Below are positions 9,124-17,291 of a DNA stretch of 64,000 nt, one piece after another (positions within the stretch are counted from its first letter, which is position 1; the number at the start of each line of letters is the position of its first letter). The DNA is from Acinetobacter lanii (GTDB lineage Bacteria; Pseudomonadota; Gammaproteobacteria; Pseudomonadales; Moraxellaceae), in the NCBI RefSeq assembly GCF_011578285.1, contig NZ_CP049916.1, forward strand, positions 1,984,001 through 2,048,000. Reading direction: 5' to 3'. A model generated the notes under the pieces. The model was not told the DNA's origin. It did not search any database and was given only the letters and a program-made list of their open reading frames with translations. The translations under genes and the position numbers were made by a program.

Positions 9124-9549
9124 TTAGGCTGTAACAGGTCTAAGCCCTAATTTGGTCTCGATTAAGTCATAACACCATTGGAAAATAAAGGTATAAACTA
9201 GAATACACAGCGTCATACTGAGGTCCGTTAAGATTGCTTGCCAAATCGGCATCTTCAAAGCATACGCCACCATCGGAATCGTCGCCAACATTAAGCCACC
9301 TTCAAAACCAATCGCATGGCAAATACGGACTAAAACCGTTCTTTTCAGTTGATGTTTGGCTTCGTATTTTTCAAAAAAATGATTGAAAATCATATTCCAG
9401 ACCACTGAAGTCACTGCCATCGCAATCCCTAAAGTCCCAGTGACCTCCATAGGGGCTTCAAACACAAAACTCAAGACAACCGCAATAATCACCAGAAGAA
9501 TCACTTCATAGGTCAGCGCATGAATGATTCTTCTTTTAGATAAAAACAT
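9124..9549 (-). CDS. aceI: PACE-family biocide efflux protein (AceI)
   Basis: Small four-helix inner-membrane exporter (141 residues) built of two bacterial transmembrane pair domains. AceI of Acinetobacter baumannii exports chlorhexidine by proton exchange, with short-chain diamines as natural substrates. Seen: the start SKRRIIHALTYE, with the functionally essential glutamate at E15 in the first helix; the conserved W-N-x-x-F-N motif (WNMIFNHFFEKYE); the second-pair signature RICHAIGFEGGL; and the final FQWCYDLIE. Length and motifs fit AceI closely. The gene is divergent from a LysR regulator 102 bp away, which is the known aceI/aceR arrangement, so AceR-activated, substrate-induced expression is expected. 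Confidence 0.95.
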   Translation of the reverse strand: MFLSKRRIIHALTYEVILLVIIAVVLSFVFEAPMEVTGTLGIAMAVTSVVWNMIFNHFFEKYEAKHQLKRTVLVRICHAIGFEGGLMLATIPMVAYALKMPIWQAILTDLSMTLCILVYTFIFQWCYDLIETKLGLRPVTA

Positions 9550-9621
9550 GGAAAAGCTCGTTCATTTTCTTTAGTGATACAATTCTATTTGGAAATATTT
9601 GATTAATCGAGTTAGCTTCTT

Positions 9622-9634
9622 TCAATATTATTGA
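9622..9634. promoter_or_regulatory. Candidate AceR binding site (T-N11-A palindrome)
   Basis: TCAATATTATTGA is a perfect 13-bp palindrome that fits the LysR-type T-N11-A box exactly. It sits 17 bp before the aceR start codon and 72 bp upstream of the aceI start, inside the shared 102-bp control region. Confidence 0.6.
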
Positions 9635-9651
9635 TAGATAAAACTTAAGCT

Positions 9652-10542
9652 ATGAATATCAATCAAGAACAACTAACTATTTTTAAAACTGTGATGACTT
9701 TAGGCTCGTTTTCAGCCGCTGCAAGGGCTTTGGGTAAAGTCCCCTCAGCCATCAGCATGTCCATTGCCAACTTAGAGGTCGATTTAAATCTTCAATTGTT
9801 TGAACGTGTTGGTCGAGAGCCTAAACCTACACCACAAGCGTTAATTTTATTCGAGAAGACACAAGCCTTGTTAATCGAAATGAATCAATGGAAGCAGCAT
9901 GCCTATGCACTCAGTGAAGGTTTGGAGTCTTCATTAAACATAGTGGTGGTCTCAGAGCTGTTGCATACCCAATGGACGGAATACATTGCGCTGTTGGAGC
10001 AGCAATTTCCAGCACTACAAATCAACATTATTTCAGCCCCACAAGAAGATGCCTTGAAAATGCTATTCAATCAGAGTGTCCAACTTGCGTTTATGTTTGA
10101 ACGTGAAGTATTGGAAAATAGCGAACAATTTGTCGAAGTGAAACGCGAACAACTCCTTCCTGTGATTTCAAATCAACATCCATTGGCAGAATTCGATCAA
10201 GTCAGTTTTGAACAGATTCGACAGCATCGTCAGATTGTGGTGGCGAGTCGGGATAAAAGCATTAAACCTGAATTATTGTTTTCGAAGGATTATTGGCGCA
10301 CAGACAACCACCATTCAGCCTCAATGATTATTTTAGAAAATTTAGCATGGGGTGTTTTACCCTTTCAAATGTTTGAAGAAAATCCTTTGCTAAAAGAAAA
10401 ACTCAAAGTCCTCAAACTTTCAGATTTCACCCCGAAATTTGAATATTATGTCGATTTGGTCTGGAGCCGAGAAAGTCAGTTGGGTGCAGCTGCTCGTTTT
10501 TTGATTAATCACATCAGAAATCAGCGTATTTCTGTAAAATAA
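9652..10542 (+). CDS. aceR: LysR-family regulator, AceR type
   Basis: A 296-residue LysR-type regulator. The winged helix-turn-helix occupies about residues 5-65 (GSFSAAARALGKVPSAISMSI is the helix-turn-helix region), followed by a periplasmic-binding-like effector domain from about residue 90. AceR of A. baumannii binds chlorhexidine or diamines and activates aceI. Its divergent position next to aceI and the T-N11-A site in the intergenic region support the same role here. It is followed after 89 bp by the transaldolase gene on the same strand, with a palindrome but no clear terminator between. Confidence 0.9.
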   Translation: MNINQEQLTIFKTVMTLGSFSAAARALGKVPSAISMSIANLEVDLNLQLFERVGREPKPTPQALILFEKTQALLIEMNQWKQHAYALSEGLESSLNIVVVSELLHTQWTEYIALLEQQFPALQINIISAPQEDALKMLFNQSVQLAFMFEREVLENSEQFVEVKREQLLPVISNQHPLAEFDQVSFEQIRQHRQIVVASRDKSIKPELLFSKDYWRTDNHHSASMIILENLAWGVLPFQMFEENPLLKEKLKVLKLSDFTPKFEYYVDLVWSRESQLGAAARFLINHIRNQRISVK

Positions 10543-10564
10543 TGCTGATTTCGAGTGTATATAC

Positions 10565-10583
10565 GGATGATATAAAATCATCC
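10565..10583 (+). promoter_or_regulatory. Palindrome over the probable tal promoter
   Basis: GGATGAT, 5 nt, ATCATCC: a perfect 7-bp inverted repeat whose centre forms TATAAAAT, a good -10 element, 49 nt before the tal start. It could be an operator, or a short hairpin at the end of aceR transcripts (no T-tract). Confidence 0.4.
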
Positions 10584-10631
10584 TGTGATATAAATAATCC
10601 AACAAGTATTTTAACCAAGAATTAGATCGTA

Positions 10632-11621
10632 ATGACACAATCAGCATTAAACCAACTCAAAGCCTTAACAACAATCGTTGCCGATACAGGTGATTTAAAT
10701 GCCATTCAACAGTTTCGCCCTTTGGATGCAACCACTAATCCTTCATTAATTACCGCTGCTGCATCGCTCCCTGAAAATAAGCAACTGTTAAAAGATGCCT
10801 TTGCTCAAGCCAAATCTGAAGGCTATCAAAGCGATGAATTGATTGAACGCACTATTGATATTTTAACCGTCAAACTGGGTGCTGAAATTCTAAAAATTGT
10901 AGAAGGTCGTGTTTCAACTGAAGTGGATGCTGCCTTGTCTTACGATACTGAAGCCACCATTGATAAAGCCAAAGAACTATTAGCTCTGTATAAAGCCTAT
11001 GGTGTCGATCAAAACCGTATTTTGATTAAAATTGCATCTACCTGGGAAGGCATACAAGCTGCCAAAGATTTGGAAGCTGAAGGTATTCATTGCAACCTGA
11101 CGCTCTTATTTGGTTTACACCAAGCCAAAGCCTGCGCAGATGCTAAGGTCACGCTTATCTCACCATTTGTGGGACGCATTTTGGATTGGTATAAAAAAGC
11201 GGAAAATGTCGATCATTACAGCATCGATAAAGATCCAGGCGTGCTGTCAGTGAAGCAAATTTATCACTTCTATAAACAGCATGCGGTTAAAACTGAAATT
11301 ATGGGAGCAAGTTTCCGTAGTGTTGATCAGGTATTGGGACTTGCAGGCTGTGATCTTTTAACAGTTTCACCGAATCTTTTGGCTGATTTAGAAAAAGATC
11401 AACGTGTAGTCGAAGCACAGCTTAGCGCTGAACATGCGCAAGCGCATCAAACTCACGACAATAGCCCATTGACTAAAGAACAGTTCAAAGTAGAGCTTGA
11501 ACAAGATTTAATGGCATTCCAACTGTTACAAAGCGGAATCGATGGCTTTATTAAAGCGCGGGAACAACTGAGCAATTTATTACGTCAATCTTTTGGCGTA
11601 GATGCTGAGATTCAAGCCTAA
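10632..11621 (+). CDS. tal: Transaldolase
   Basis: Pentose phosphate pathway enzyme moving a dihydroxyacetone unit between sedoheptulose 7-phosphate and glyceraldehyde 3-phosphate. Its 329 residues match the TalB class. Seen: D18 in VADTGD, the DATTNPSL motif at 32-39, E97, the Schiff-base lysine K133 in RILIKIASTWEG, and the substrate loop ISPFVGRILDWYKK. All catalytic residues of E. coli TalB (D17, E96, K132) have counterparts one position later. It has its own promoter-like palindrome upstream and a terminator at 11657-11682, so it is probably monocistronic. Confidence 0.97.
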   Translation: MTQSALNQLKALTTIVADTGDLNAIQQFRPLDATTNPSLITAAASLPENKQLLKDAFAQAKSEGYQSDELIERTIDILTVKLGAEILKIVEGRVSTEVDAALSYDTEATIDKAKELLALYKAYGVDQNRILIKIASTWEGIQAAKDLEAEGIHCNLTLLFGLHQAKACADAKVTLISPFVGRILDWYKKAENVDHYSIDKDPGVLSVKQIYHFYKQHAVKTEIMGASFRSVDQVLGLAGCDLLTVSPNLLADLEKDQRVVEAQLSAEHAQAHQTHDNSPLTKEQFKVELEQDLMAFQLLQSGIDGFIKAREQLSNLLRQSFGVDAEIQA

Positions 11622-11656
11622 AAAACTTTATCATTACACTCAATCTGATTATGATG

Positions 11657-11682
11657 AATCGAGTCTTTGGACTCGATTTTTT
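11657..11682 (+). terminator. Rho-independent terminator of tal
   Basis: AATCGAGTC, 4-nt loop, GACTCGATT followed by TTTT, 36 nt after the tal stop codon. Confidence 0.9.
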
Positions 11683-11715
11683 ATTGAATATTCCACGATA
11701 TAAGCGAGATGCGTT

Positions 11716-12366
11716 GTGTTCGGCATTACTGACCTGATGACCTATATAATTGGTACTGTGCTGATCATTTTGCTTCCTGGTCCAAACTCCCTCTATGTGA
11801 TGTCGATTGCCACACGTTATGGGGTCAAGACTGGCTATATCGGTGCTTTGGGGGTATTTTCTGGCGATACGATTTTAATTTTATGTACCGTACTTGGTGC
11901 TGCGACCTTATTACATAACTTTCCTTGGATTTTTATTGGATTAAAAATTGTAGGCGCACTGTACCTTGCCTATTTAGGTACGCGCTTGCTGATGGCGGGT
12001 TATCAGACTTGGAACAATACAAGTCAAAGCATTCAAAAAAACACTGAAAATGCCAAACCTCAGGCCTTTCACCCTTTTCGTACAGCGCTCATGGTTAGCT
12101 TACTCAATCCGAAAGCCATGCTGTTTTATCTGTCTTTCTTTATCCAATTTGTCGATCCTAATTACGCTTATCCCGCTTTAAGCTTCACGTTGCTTGCTAT
12201 CATTTTACAAATTTTAAGCATGGCCTATTTGAGTGCATTAATTTTTTCAGGGATTAAAATCGCTTCATTTTTTAATACACGCTACAAACTATCTGCCGTT
12301 ACTGTCGCTTTAGTGGGCTTATTGTTTTGTGGTTTTGGGCTTAAGTTAGCGCTTTCCACCATGTGA
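11716..12366 (+). CDS. LysE/RhtB-family amino acid exporter
   Basis: Inner-membrane exporter of 216 residues with six predicted helices. The N-terminal LLPGPNSLYVM carries the PGPN signature of LysE/RhtB proteins, followed by a glycine-rich second helix and a second half containing SLLNPKAMLFYLSFF, another family hallmark (N-P-K). Substrates in the family are amino acids such as lysine, homoserine or threonine; the one here cannot be told. The start is a GTG at 11716; the in-frame ATG at 11737 would cut into the first helix and has no Shine-Dalgarno, so GTG was kept. It sits alone between tal and the BenE-type transporter. Confidence 0.85.
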   Translation: MFGITDLMTYIIGTVLIILLPGPNSLYVMSIATRYGVKTGYIGALGVFSGDTILILCTVLGAATLLHNFPWIFIGLKIVGALYLAYLGTRLLMAGYQTWNNTSQSIQKNTENAKPQAFHPFRTALMVSLLNPKAMLFYLSFFIQFVDPNYAYPALSFTLLAIILQILSMAYLSALIFSGIKIASFFNTRYKLSAVTVALVGLLFCGFGLKLALSTM

Positions 12367-12516
12367 TGATAATAAAGATGTGATTGATCTAGACTGATAG
12401 CAATCGCTGTCATATTTCAGAAATAAGATCTCATTGCTTTTTCTTTCACTTCAAAATAATTCTGCGTATGATGAAAAATAACGCATATTTATAAGATAAA
12501 AATTCTGCGACTCATC

Positions 12517-13689
12517 ATGCAAAAACTCATCGACGACTTTTCTATTCCTGCTGTTTTTGCTGGCTTCATTACCTTTCTCATCGGTATTAGTGTTTCTTCG
12601 GTCTTGGTCATCCAAGCTGCTCAACATTTGGGTGCCCATCCAGCGCAGATCAGTTCTTGGTTTTGGGCATTGGGACTTAGTATTGGTCTATGTGGACTTT
12701 TACTCTCGTGGAAATTTAAATATCCAGTGGTGACCTCTTGGTCGACCGCTGCGCTTGCACTGATCATTGCTACTGCAAATGGCTATAGTCTTAATGAAGC
12801 CATTGGGGCTTTTTTAATGTGTGGTTTAATCACGGCAGTGTTTGGATTTATCGGTGCTTTTGAAAAAATCTTGACTTACATACCACAGAGCTTGACCAGT
12901 GCCATGCTGGCAGGTGTGTTACTCAAATTCGGGATTTCAATTTTTGCCCATTTGGAAAATGATTGGGGTTTTATTATCTCACTACTCTCAATCTATATTA
13001 TTTCAAAAAAAGTATTACCCCGTTATTGCATTGTCATTACAGTTTTTTTGGGTTTCGCCATTTGTCCTTTATTTATGCGCTTTAGCATCCCCATACTTAA
13101 TTGGGGCATTACGCAACCGGTTTGGATGACCCCGCATTTTAGCCTGTCCGCAATCTTAGGTTTAGCGCTCCCTCTATTCATCATCAATATGGCATCCCAA
13201 TATTTACCCGGTTTAGCCATGATCAAAAGCTATGGCTATCAGCCGCATGTCAAACACTTGGTCGGTTGGACAGGTTTAGCGCAAACCGTGTTTGCACCCT
13301 TTGGAGGTTTTTCCACCAATATCGCTGCCATTAGTGCCGCCGTAAGTTTAGATGATCAAGTTCATCCTGATCCTAAAAAACGTTATATTGCCGGCATGAG
13401 CTGTGGTTTTTTCTATATTTTAATGGGAATTTTTGCTGCCACGCTGACCAGTATATTGATGTCCATTCCTGAAGTGTTCATCGTTGCACTCGCAGGGATC
13501 GCCTTGTTTGGTACCATCAGCCAGAACATTGCCCTTGCCTTTCACGACATCGATGAGCGTGAAGCTGCGCTGATGACCTTTCTTTTCTCAGCTTCTGGCG
13601 TGCAATTTTTTGGGATTGGTTCTGCTTTTTGGGGACTGTTATTCGGCTGTGCAGTGCATACACTTTTTAAACTCAAATTAAAAAAATAA
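12517..13689 (+). CDS. BenE-family benzoate/H+ symporter-like transporter
   Basis: A 390-residue integral membrane protein with about 11-12 hydrophobic helices and the BenE family layout: N-terminal IPAVFAGFITFLIG, the WSTAALALI segment in helix 3, and PFGGFSTNIAAISAA in the second half, where family members have P-F-G-G-x-x-x-N. E. coli YdcO and Acinetobacter BenE are the models; the latter imports benzoate. No benzoate catabolic genes are nearby, so the substrate is open. The upstream region has a 12-mer at 12408-12419 (TGTCATATTTCA) that is also one side of the palindrome at 16447. A bidirectional terminator follows at 13751-13782. Confidence 0.85.
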   Translation: MQKLIDDFSIPAVFAGFITFLIGISVSSVLVIQAAQHLGAHPAQISSWFWALGLSIGLCGLLLSWKFKYPVVTSWSTAALALIIATANGYSLNEAIGAFLMCGLITAVFGFIGAFEKILTYIPQSLTSAMLAGVLLKFGISIFAHLENDWGFIISLLSIYIISKKVLPRYCIVITVFLGFAICPLFMRFSIPILNWGITQPVWMTPHFSLSAILGLALPLFIINMASQYLPGLAMIKSYGYQPHVKHLVGWTGLAQTVFAPFGGFSTNIAAISAAVSLDDQVHPDPKKRYIAGMSCGFFYILMGIFAATLTSILMSIPEVFIVALAGIALFGTISQNIALAFHDIDEREAALMTFLFSASGVQFFGIGSAFWGLLFGCAVHTLFKLKLKK

Positions 13690-13750
13690 TCTGAATCACA
13701 ACTTATATTTTCAGCATTCAATGTCAATCGCAGATCGAATTTTATCTATA

Positions 13751-13782
13751 AAAAAAGCCGATTTGATGCAATCGGCTTTTTT
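13751..13782. terminator. Bidirectional terminator between the BenE-type gene and map
   Basis: AAAAAAGCCGATT, 6-nt loop, AATCGGCTTTTTT between convergent genes ending at 13689 (plus) and 13790 (minus). Confidence 0.93.
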
Positions 13783-13789
13783 ATTTTAT

Positions 13790-14584
13790 TTAAATAGCAG
13801 GATAATCGCCTGTACCTTCAGGCCATGGGGTTAATAGTTCAAACCCTGTATCTGTGACGACCACCATATGTTCCCACTGTGCAGACAACGATTTATCCGC
13901 CGTGATCACCGTCCAACCATCCTTAAGTTCTTTAACTCGGGCTTTACCGGCATTGACCATCGGCTCAATGGTAAACACCATACCTTTTTTTAACACCACA
14001 CCCTGTCCTGGTTGACCATAGTGCAAAACATTCGGTTGTTCATGATAGATCTTACCAATCCCATGACCACAGTATTCACGCACAATGCTATAACCTTCAC
14101 GCTGTGCAACAGACTGAATAGCATAACCAATATCACCGAGCGTTGCGCCTGGTTTCACCGCATGAATGCCTGCCACCATAGCTTTATAGGTTGTATCGAC
14201 CAATTTTTTTGCATCAGGTTTGATACTCCCGACATAATACATACGACTGGTATCACCAAAATAACCGTCTTTAATGATTGCAACGTCAATATTGATAATA
14301 TCGCCGTCTTCTAACACGGTTTTACTCGATGGAATACCATGACACACCACTTCATTCGGTGAAATACACGTGGTCTTGGTATAGCCATAATAACCGACGT
14401 TAGCTGGAATCACTTTTAAGGTATTTACAATGAAATCATTGCAGATATCATCCAAATATTCAGTCGTCACGCCCGGCTTGACATATTCACCAATCATTGC
14501 CAAAACATCTGCTGCCAAACGACCAGAGATTCGGAGTTTCGCAATATCTTCTTCTGTTTTAATGCTGATTTTGCCAGCCTTCAT
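13790..14584 (-). CDS. map: Methionine aminopeptidase, type I
   Basis: Removes the initiator methionine from nascent proteins. From the ATG at 14584 the product has 264 residues, the usual size. Metal ligands are all present: D100 (INIDVA), D111 (GDTSR), H174 (CGHGIG), E207 (TIEPM) and E238 (QWEHM). The frame is open 45 codons further upstream, to 14719, but that part has no family counterpart and the 14584 start has an AGAGGT Shine-Dalgarno, so the shorter start was chosen. A GGAATATA-T-TATATTCC palindrome containing TATAAT lies 22 bp upstream. Unlike in many genomes it is not next to rpsB; this may be the second, free-standing map copy of Acinetobacter, but I cannot tell from one window. 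Confidence 0.95.
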   Translation of the reverse strand: MKAGKISIKTEEDIAKLRISGRLAADVLAMIGEYVKPGVTTEYLDDICNDFIVNTLKVIPANVGYYGYTKTTCISPNEVVCHGIPSSKTVLEDGDIINIDVAIIKDGYFGDTSRMYYVGSIKPDAKKLVDTTYKAMVAGIHAVKPGATLGDIGYAIQSVAQREGYSIVREYCGHGIGKIYHEQPNVLHYGQPGQGVVLKKGMVFTIEPMVNAGKARVKELKDGWTVITADKSLSAQWEHMVVVTDTGFELLTPWPEGTGDYPAI

Positions 14585-14605
14585 GGGAATGACCTCTAAA
14601 TAATT

Positions 14606-14622
14606 GGAATATATTATATTCC
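14606..14622 (-). promoter_or_regulatory. Palindromic operator over the map -10 element
   Basis: A perfect 17-bp palindrome (8-bp arms, 1-nt centre) that reads TATAAT on the minus strand at 14613-14618, placing the -10 box inside the repeat and 29 nt before the map start. A repressor bound here would block the promoter. Confidence 0.5.
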
Positions 14623-14942
14623 TTTCTTTTATTTTTTCCTTAAAGATGAAATAAAACTCAGTTGTTTTTTCCGTTGAAACTGAGTGATTTTGACGATTAT
14701 TTAAACACTTAAATTTCAAGCAACTTTTCAGCTTTATGAATTTTACGCATTAAACTTAATACATATAGCGTTATATAAAAAATTAATTAATATTTATCAG
14801 CCATATAAGTTTATCAATTTTTTAAATCCTGTTCAAAAACAGACACAAAAACTATTTCCAGTTAAACAGCTTGAGTAAAATAAACTCCAAAAAAGAGATA
14901 TTTTCTACTAAAATCCCTTTTTTGTTCGAACCATCTCCCTCT

Positions 14943-16235
14943 ATGACGAATCTACGTACACGGGATATTATTGCCTTAGGTTTTATGACCTTTGCACTAT
15001 TTATTGGTGCGGGCAATATTATTTTCCCACCGATCGTAGCTCAACAAGCAGGTGAACACGTTTGGATTGCTGCATTAGGCTTCTTGGTCACTGCAGTGGG
15101 TCTTCCTGTGATTACCATTGTTGCGCTTTCTCGCTTTGAAGGATCGATTCAACTTTTAAGTTCACCCTTGGGTAAAGTTGCAAGTTTAATTTTAACCATT
15201 GCATGTTATTTAACGGTTGGTCCTTTATTCGCAACACCCCGTACTGCCACAGTCTCTTATGAAATCGGTTTTTCATCGTATTTCGGTACAGGCAGTAGTA
15301 GTTTATTTATCTATAGTTTGATTTATTTCAGTATCGTGACTTTGGTGTCACTGTATCCAAATAAATTACTCGATACCGTCGGTCACTTCCTTGCTCCAGT
15401 GAAAATTATTTCATTGGCGATTTTAGGCATTGCAGCCTTTGTGATTCCAACCGGCATCATTCATCCTGCGATTAACAACTATGTATCTAGTCCTGCCTCA
15501 GAAGGTCTAGTCAATGGTTATTTAACCATGGACACTTTAGGTGCGCTTGTCTTTGGTATTGTGATCATTAAAGCCATTCATTCGCGTGGCGTAACTGACA
15601 CCAAACTGGTGACCAAGTATGCAGTCATTGCAAGTTTGATTTCAGGTGTAGGCTTAACTTTGGTGTATTTAAGCTTATTTAAATTGGGCTTAGGTAGTCA
15701 TGAAGTTGCTCCAAATGCCACCAATGGCGCGGTGATTCTACATGCTTATGTACAACATGCATTTGGTGATACTGGATCATTATTCCTAACGGGCATGATC
15801 TTCTTGGCATGTATGGTGACTGCGATTGGTCTCACTTGTGCCTGTGCTGAATATTTCTCGCAACTCACCAAACTCCCTTACAAACTCTTTGTCTTTGTAT
15901 TGGTCGGTTTCTCTTTGGTGATTTCAAATTTGGGTTTAACCAAACTCATTGCAGTATCTGTACCTGTATTAAGTGCAATTTATCCGCCTGCGATTGTAGT
16001 GATTATCATGAGTTTCTTATTGAAATTTATGCATAAACCAAGTGCTGTAATTGCGCCTGTGACAGCCGTTTCGTTGGTTTTCGGTATAATCGACGCGTTA
16101 AAAGTCGCTGGTTTCGAGCAATTGTTACCGCAATGGATGACCAATTTGCCTTTGAGTGAACAAAGTCTTGCATGGTTTATTCCATCATTAATCGTATTCA
16201 TTATTTGCTTCATTATCGATAAAGCAAAAAAATAA
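14943..16235 (+). CDS. brnQ: Branched-chain amino acid transporter BrnQ
   Basis: LIVCS-family carrier importing leucine, isoleucine and valine with Na+ or H+. From the ATG at 14943 the product has 430 residues, about 12 helices, and starts MTNLRTRDIIALGFM as BrnQ proteins do, with GAGNIIFPP at residues 22-30. The frame is open back to a TTG at 14871, adding 24 residues with a phenylalanine-rich stretch; neither start has a Shine-Dalgarno, and family alignment favours 14943. It ends in a 13-bp-arm stem-loop without T-tract (16253-16283). Confidence 0.92.
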   Translation: MTNLRTRDIIALGFMTFALFIGAGNIIFPPIVAQQAGEHVWIAALGFLVTAVGLPVITIVALSRFEGSIQLLSSPLGKVASLILTIACYLTVGPLFATPRTATVSYEIGFSSYFGTGSSSLFIYSLIYFSIVTLVSLYPNKLLDTVGHFLAPVKIISLAILGIAAFVIPTGIIHPAINNYVSSPASEGLVNGYLTMDTLGALVFGIVIIKAIHSRGVTDTKLVTKYAVIASLISGVGLTLVYLSLFKLGLGSHEVAPNATNGAVILHAYVQHAFGDTGSLFLTGMIFLACMVTAIGLTCACAEYFSQLTKLPYKLFVFVLVGFSLVISNLGLTKLIAVSVPVLSAIYPPAIVVIIMSFLLKFMHKPSAVIAPVTAVSLVFGIIDALKVAGFEQLLPQWMTNLPLSEQSLAWFIPSLIVFIICFIIDKAKK

Positions 16236-16252
16236 CAGATTGCGTTATGTGG

Positions 16253-16283
16253 TTTAACTGAGTTTTACCCAAACTCTGTTAAA
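16253..16283 (+). other. 3' stem-loop after brnQ
   Basis: TTTAACTGAGTTT, 5 nt, AAACTCTGTTAAA: two 13-nt arms paired except for one central T/T mismatch, 17 nt after the brnQ stop. There is no T-tract, so it is more likely an mRNA-stabilising or processing element than an intrinsic terminator. Confidence 0.6.
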
Positions 16284-16446
16284 TTGGTGATCAATAACTG
16301 ACAGGTTTACCCAACATGCTTTTATTGTTACACCCTTAACCCAATCTTGTTCATATTGATGCTTGATCGGTTCTGAATACGAGGCAGCCTTTGCCAAAAT
16401 TTTTAGTTCTAGTGCTGTTTTAAAAATAATTCAAATATTTCATTGG

Positions 16447-16467
16447 TGTCATATTTCAAATATGACA
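16447..16467. promoter_or_regulatory. Perfect 21-bp palindrome, candidate operator
   Basis: TGTCATATTT-C-AAATATGACA, ten perfect base pairs per arm, about 340 bp upstream of the small membrane protein start. It is too far from brnQ to be its terminator and has no T-tract. The left 12-mer recurs at 12408-12419 upstream of the BenE-type gene. Confidence 0.6.
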
Positions 16468-16672
16468 GTCGCCTAAATTCATTCAATGTTCTCTAATTCT
16501 TCAAAAATCAAACTTTTCACTTTAATGTGAATATTCTAGCAACCCTTAAAAAATTGTTTAAAAACCGACAATAACGCTTGTTTTGTGGATTAAATCACAC
16601 TATCTTAGAGTGATCTGACTATTTTTCAAACAGCGCTTCAATATTTCAAAAAAAAGCTAAAAATATGAAATA

Positions 16673-16706
16673 TTGTCATAATACTGTCACAATTAATTTA
16701 GATAAT
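16673..16706 (+). promoter_or_regulatory. Pho-box-like promoter of the small membrane protein gene
   Basis: TTGTCAT-AATA-CTGTCAC (16673-16690) matches the PhoB box, two CTGTCAT-like 7-mers with 4-bp spacing in an 11-bp direct repeat. Ten bp further is GATAAT (16701-16706), which is the spacing expected when PhoB substitutes for a -35 box. A second possible promoter is TTGAAA (16721-16726) and TATAAC (16743-16748) with 16-bp spacing. Confidence 0.6.
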
Positions 16707-16809
16707 AGTAGTATTTGCTCTTGAAATATTCAAAAAATCAGGTATAACTATAATAACAATTCCGACCAATCTTATTTGGATTGATCAAACATCAACAGGA
16801 GGGATGGAG

Positions 16810-17061
16810 ATGTTACCATTACATTTCAATAAGCAAGTCTTCATTAGCACCCTGAAGGCAAATAACAATACAGTGGTTTTTTTAAGTACAACCATTGCTT
16901 TGATGCTGACATTATTATTACAAGGCACCATTCAAGGTAATCTTAAACCAGAATTTTTCGTCTATGCAGTTGTGGTATCTATGGCGTTTTATGCTTGGGC
17001 TTTCATTGACTACAAATTCCGCTCAGTAAAAATTTCAGAACAATCTCTAGAAAACGACTAG
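16810..17061 (+). CDS. Small two-helix membrane protein, function unknown
   Basis: An 83-residue protein with two clear transmembrane segments (about residues 21-40, NTVVFLSTTIALMLTLLLQ; and 52-69, FFVYAVVVSMAFYAWAF), a short polar hairpin between, and a basic-then-acidic tail ending SLEND. I do not recognise the family. The start is decided by the ribosome binding site: AGGAGG at 16797-16802 is 7 nt from the ATG at 16810 but directly touches the in-frame ATG at 16804, so 16810 is the likely start. The strong Shine-Dalgarno, a promoter with a Pho-box-like site, and a perfect hairpin overlapping the stop codon indicate a real, separately expressed gene. A phosphate-starvation role is an inference from the box alone. 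Confidence 0.75.
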   Translation: MLPLHFNKQVFISTLKANNNTVVFLSTTIALMLTLLLQGTIQGNLKPEFFVYAVVVSMAFYAWAFIDYKFRSVKISEQSLEND

Positions 17062-17088
17062 AAAATGGATGACTCGTCATCCATTTTC
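17061..17088 (+). terminator. Perfect hairpin at the end of the small membrane protein gene
   Basis: GAAAATGGATGA, CTCG tetraloop, TCATCCATTTTC: a perfect 12-bp stem starting on the last base of the stop codon. The trailing T-run is short and lies within the stem, so it may be a weak terminator or a 3' stabiliser. Confidence 0.6.
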
Positions 17089-17291
17089 AAACAGTCGAAA
17101 TCATAACAATAAAAATATACCCATTCATATTCCTCCTTAATCCCCCCATATTTCAGCTCAATGATGAATACAGCTCCTATTTCATTTTTTGCTATTCATT
17201 CTTTTTATTGTGCTTTATTAAATAATATTGAAAAAACTCACACACTTTAGCTTAGCTAATTTTTAAATTTTATTCTTGAAATACCCTATTT

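Larger units (their letters stand above)
16236..16809. other. 574-bp gene-free region rich in regulatory-looking repeats
   Basis: No coding frame of interest. It contains, in order: the brnQ 3' stem-loop (16253-16283), a perfect 21-bp palindrome (16447-16467), a 10-bp inverted repeat CAATATTTCA / TGAAATATTG with 17-nt spacer (16639-16648 and 16666-16675), a Pho-box-like direct repeat (16673-16690) and promoter elements leading to the small membrane protein gene. The density of symmetrical elements is higher than in any other gap of the window. Confidence 0.7.
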
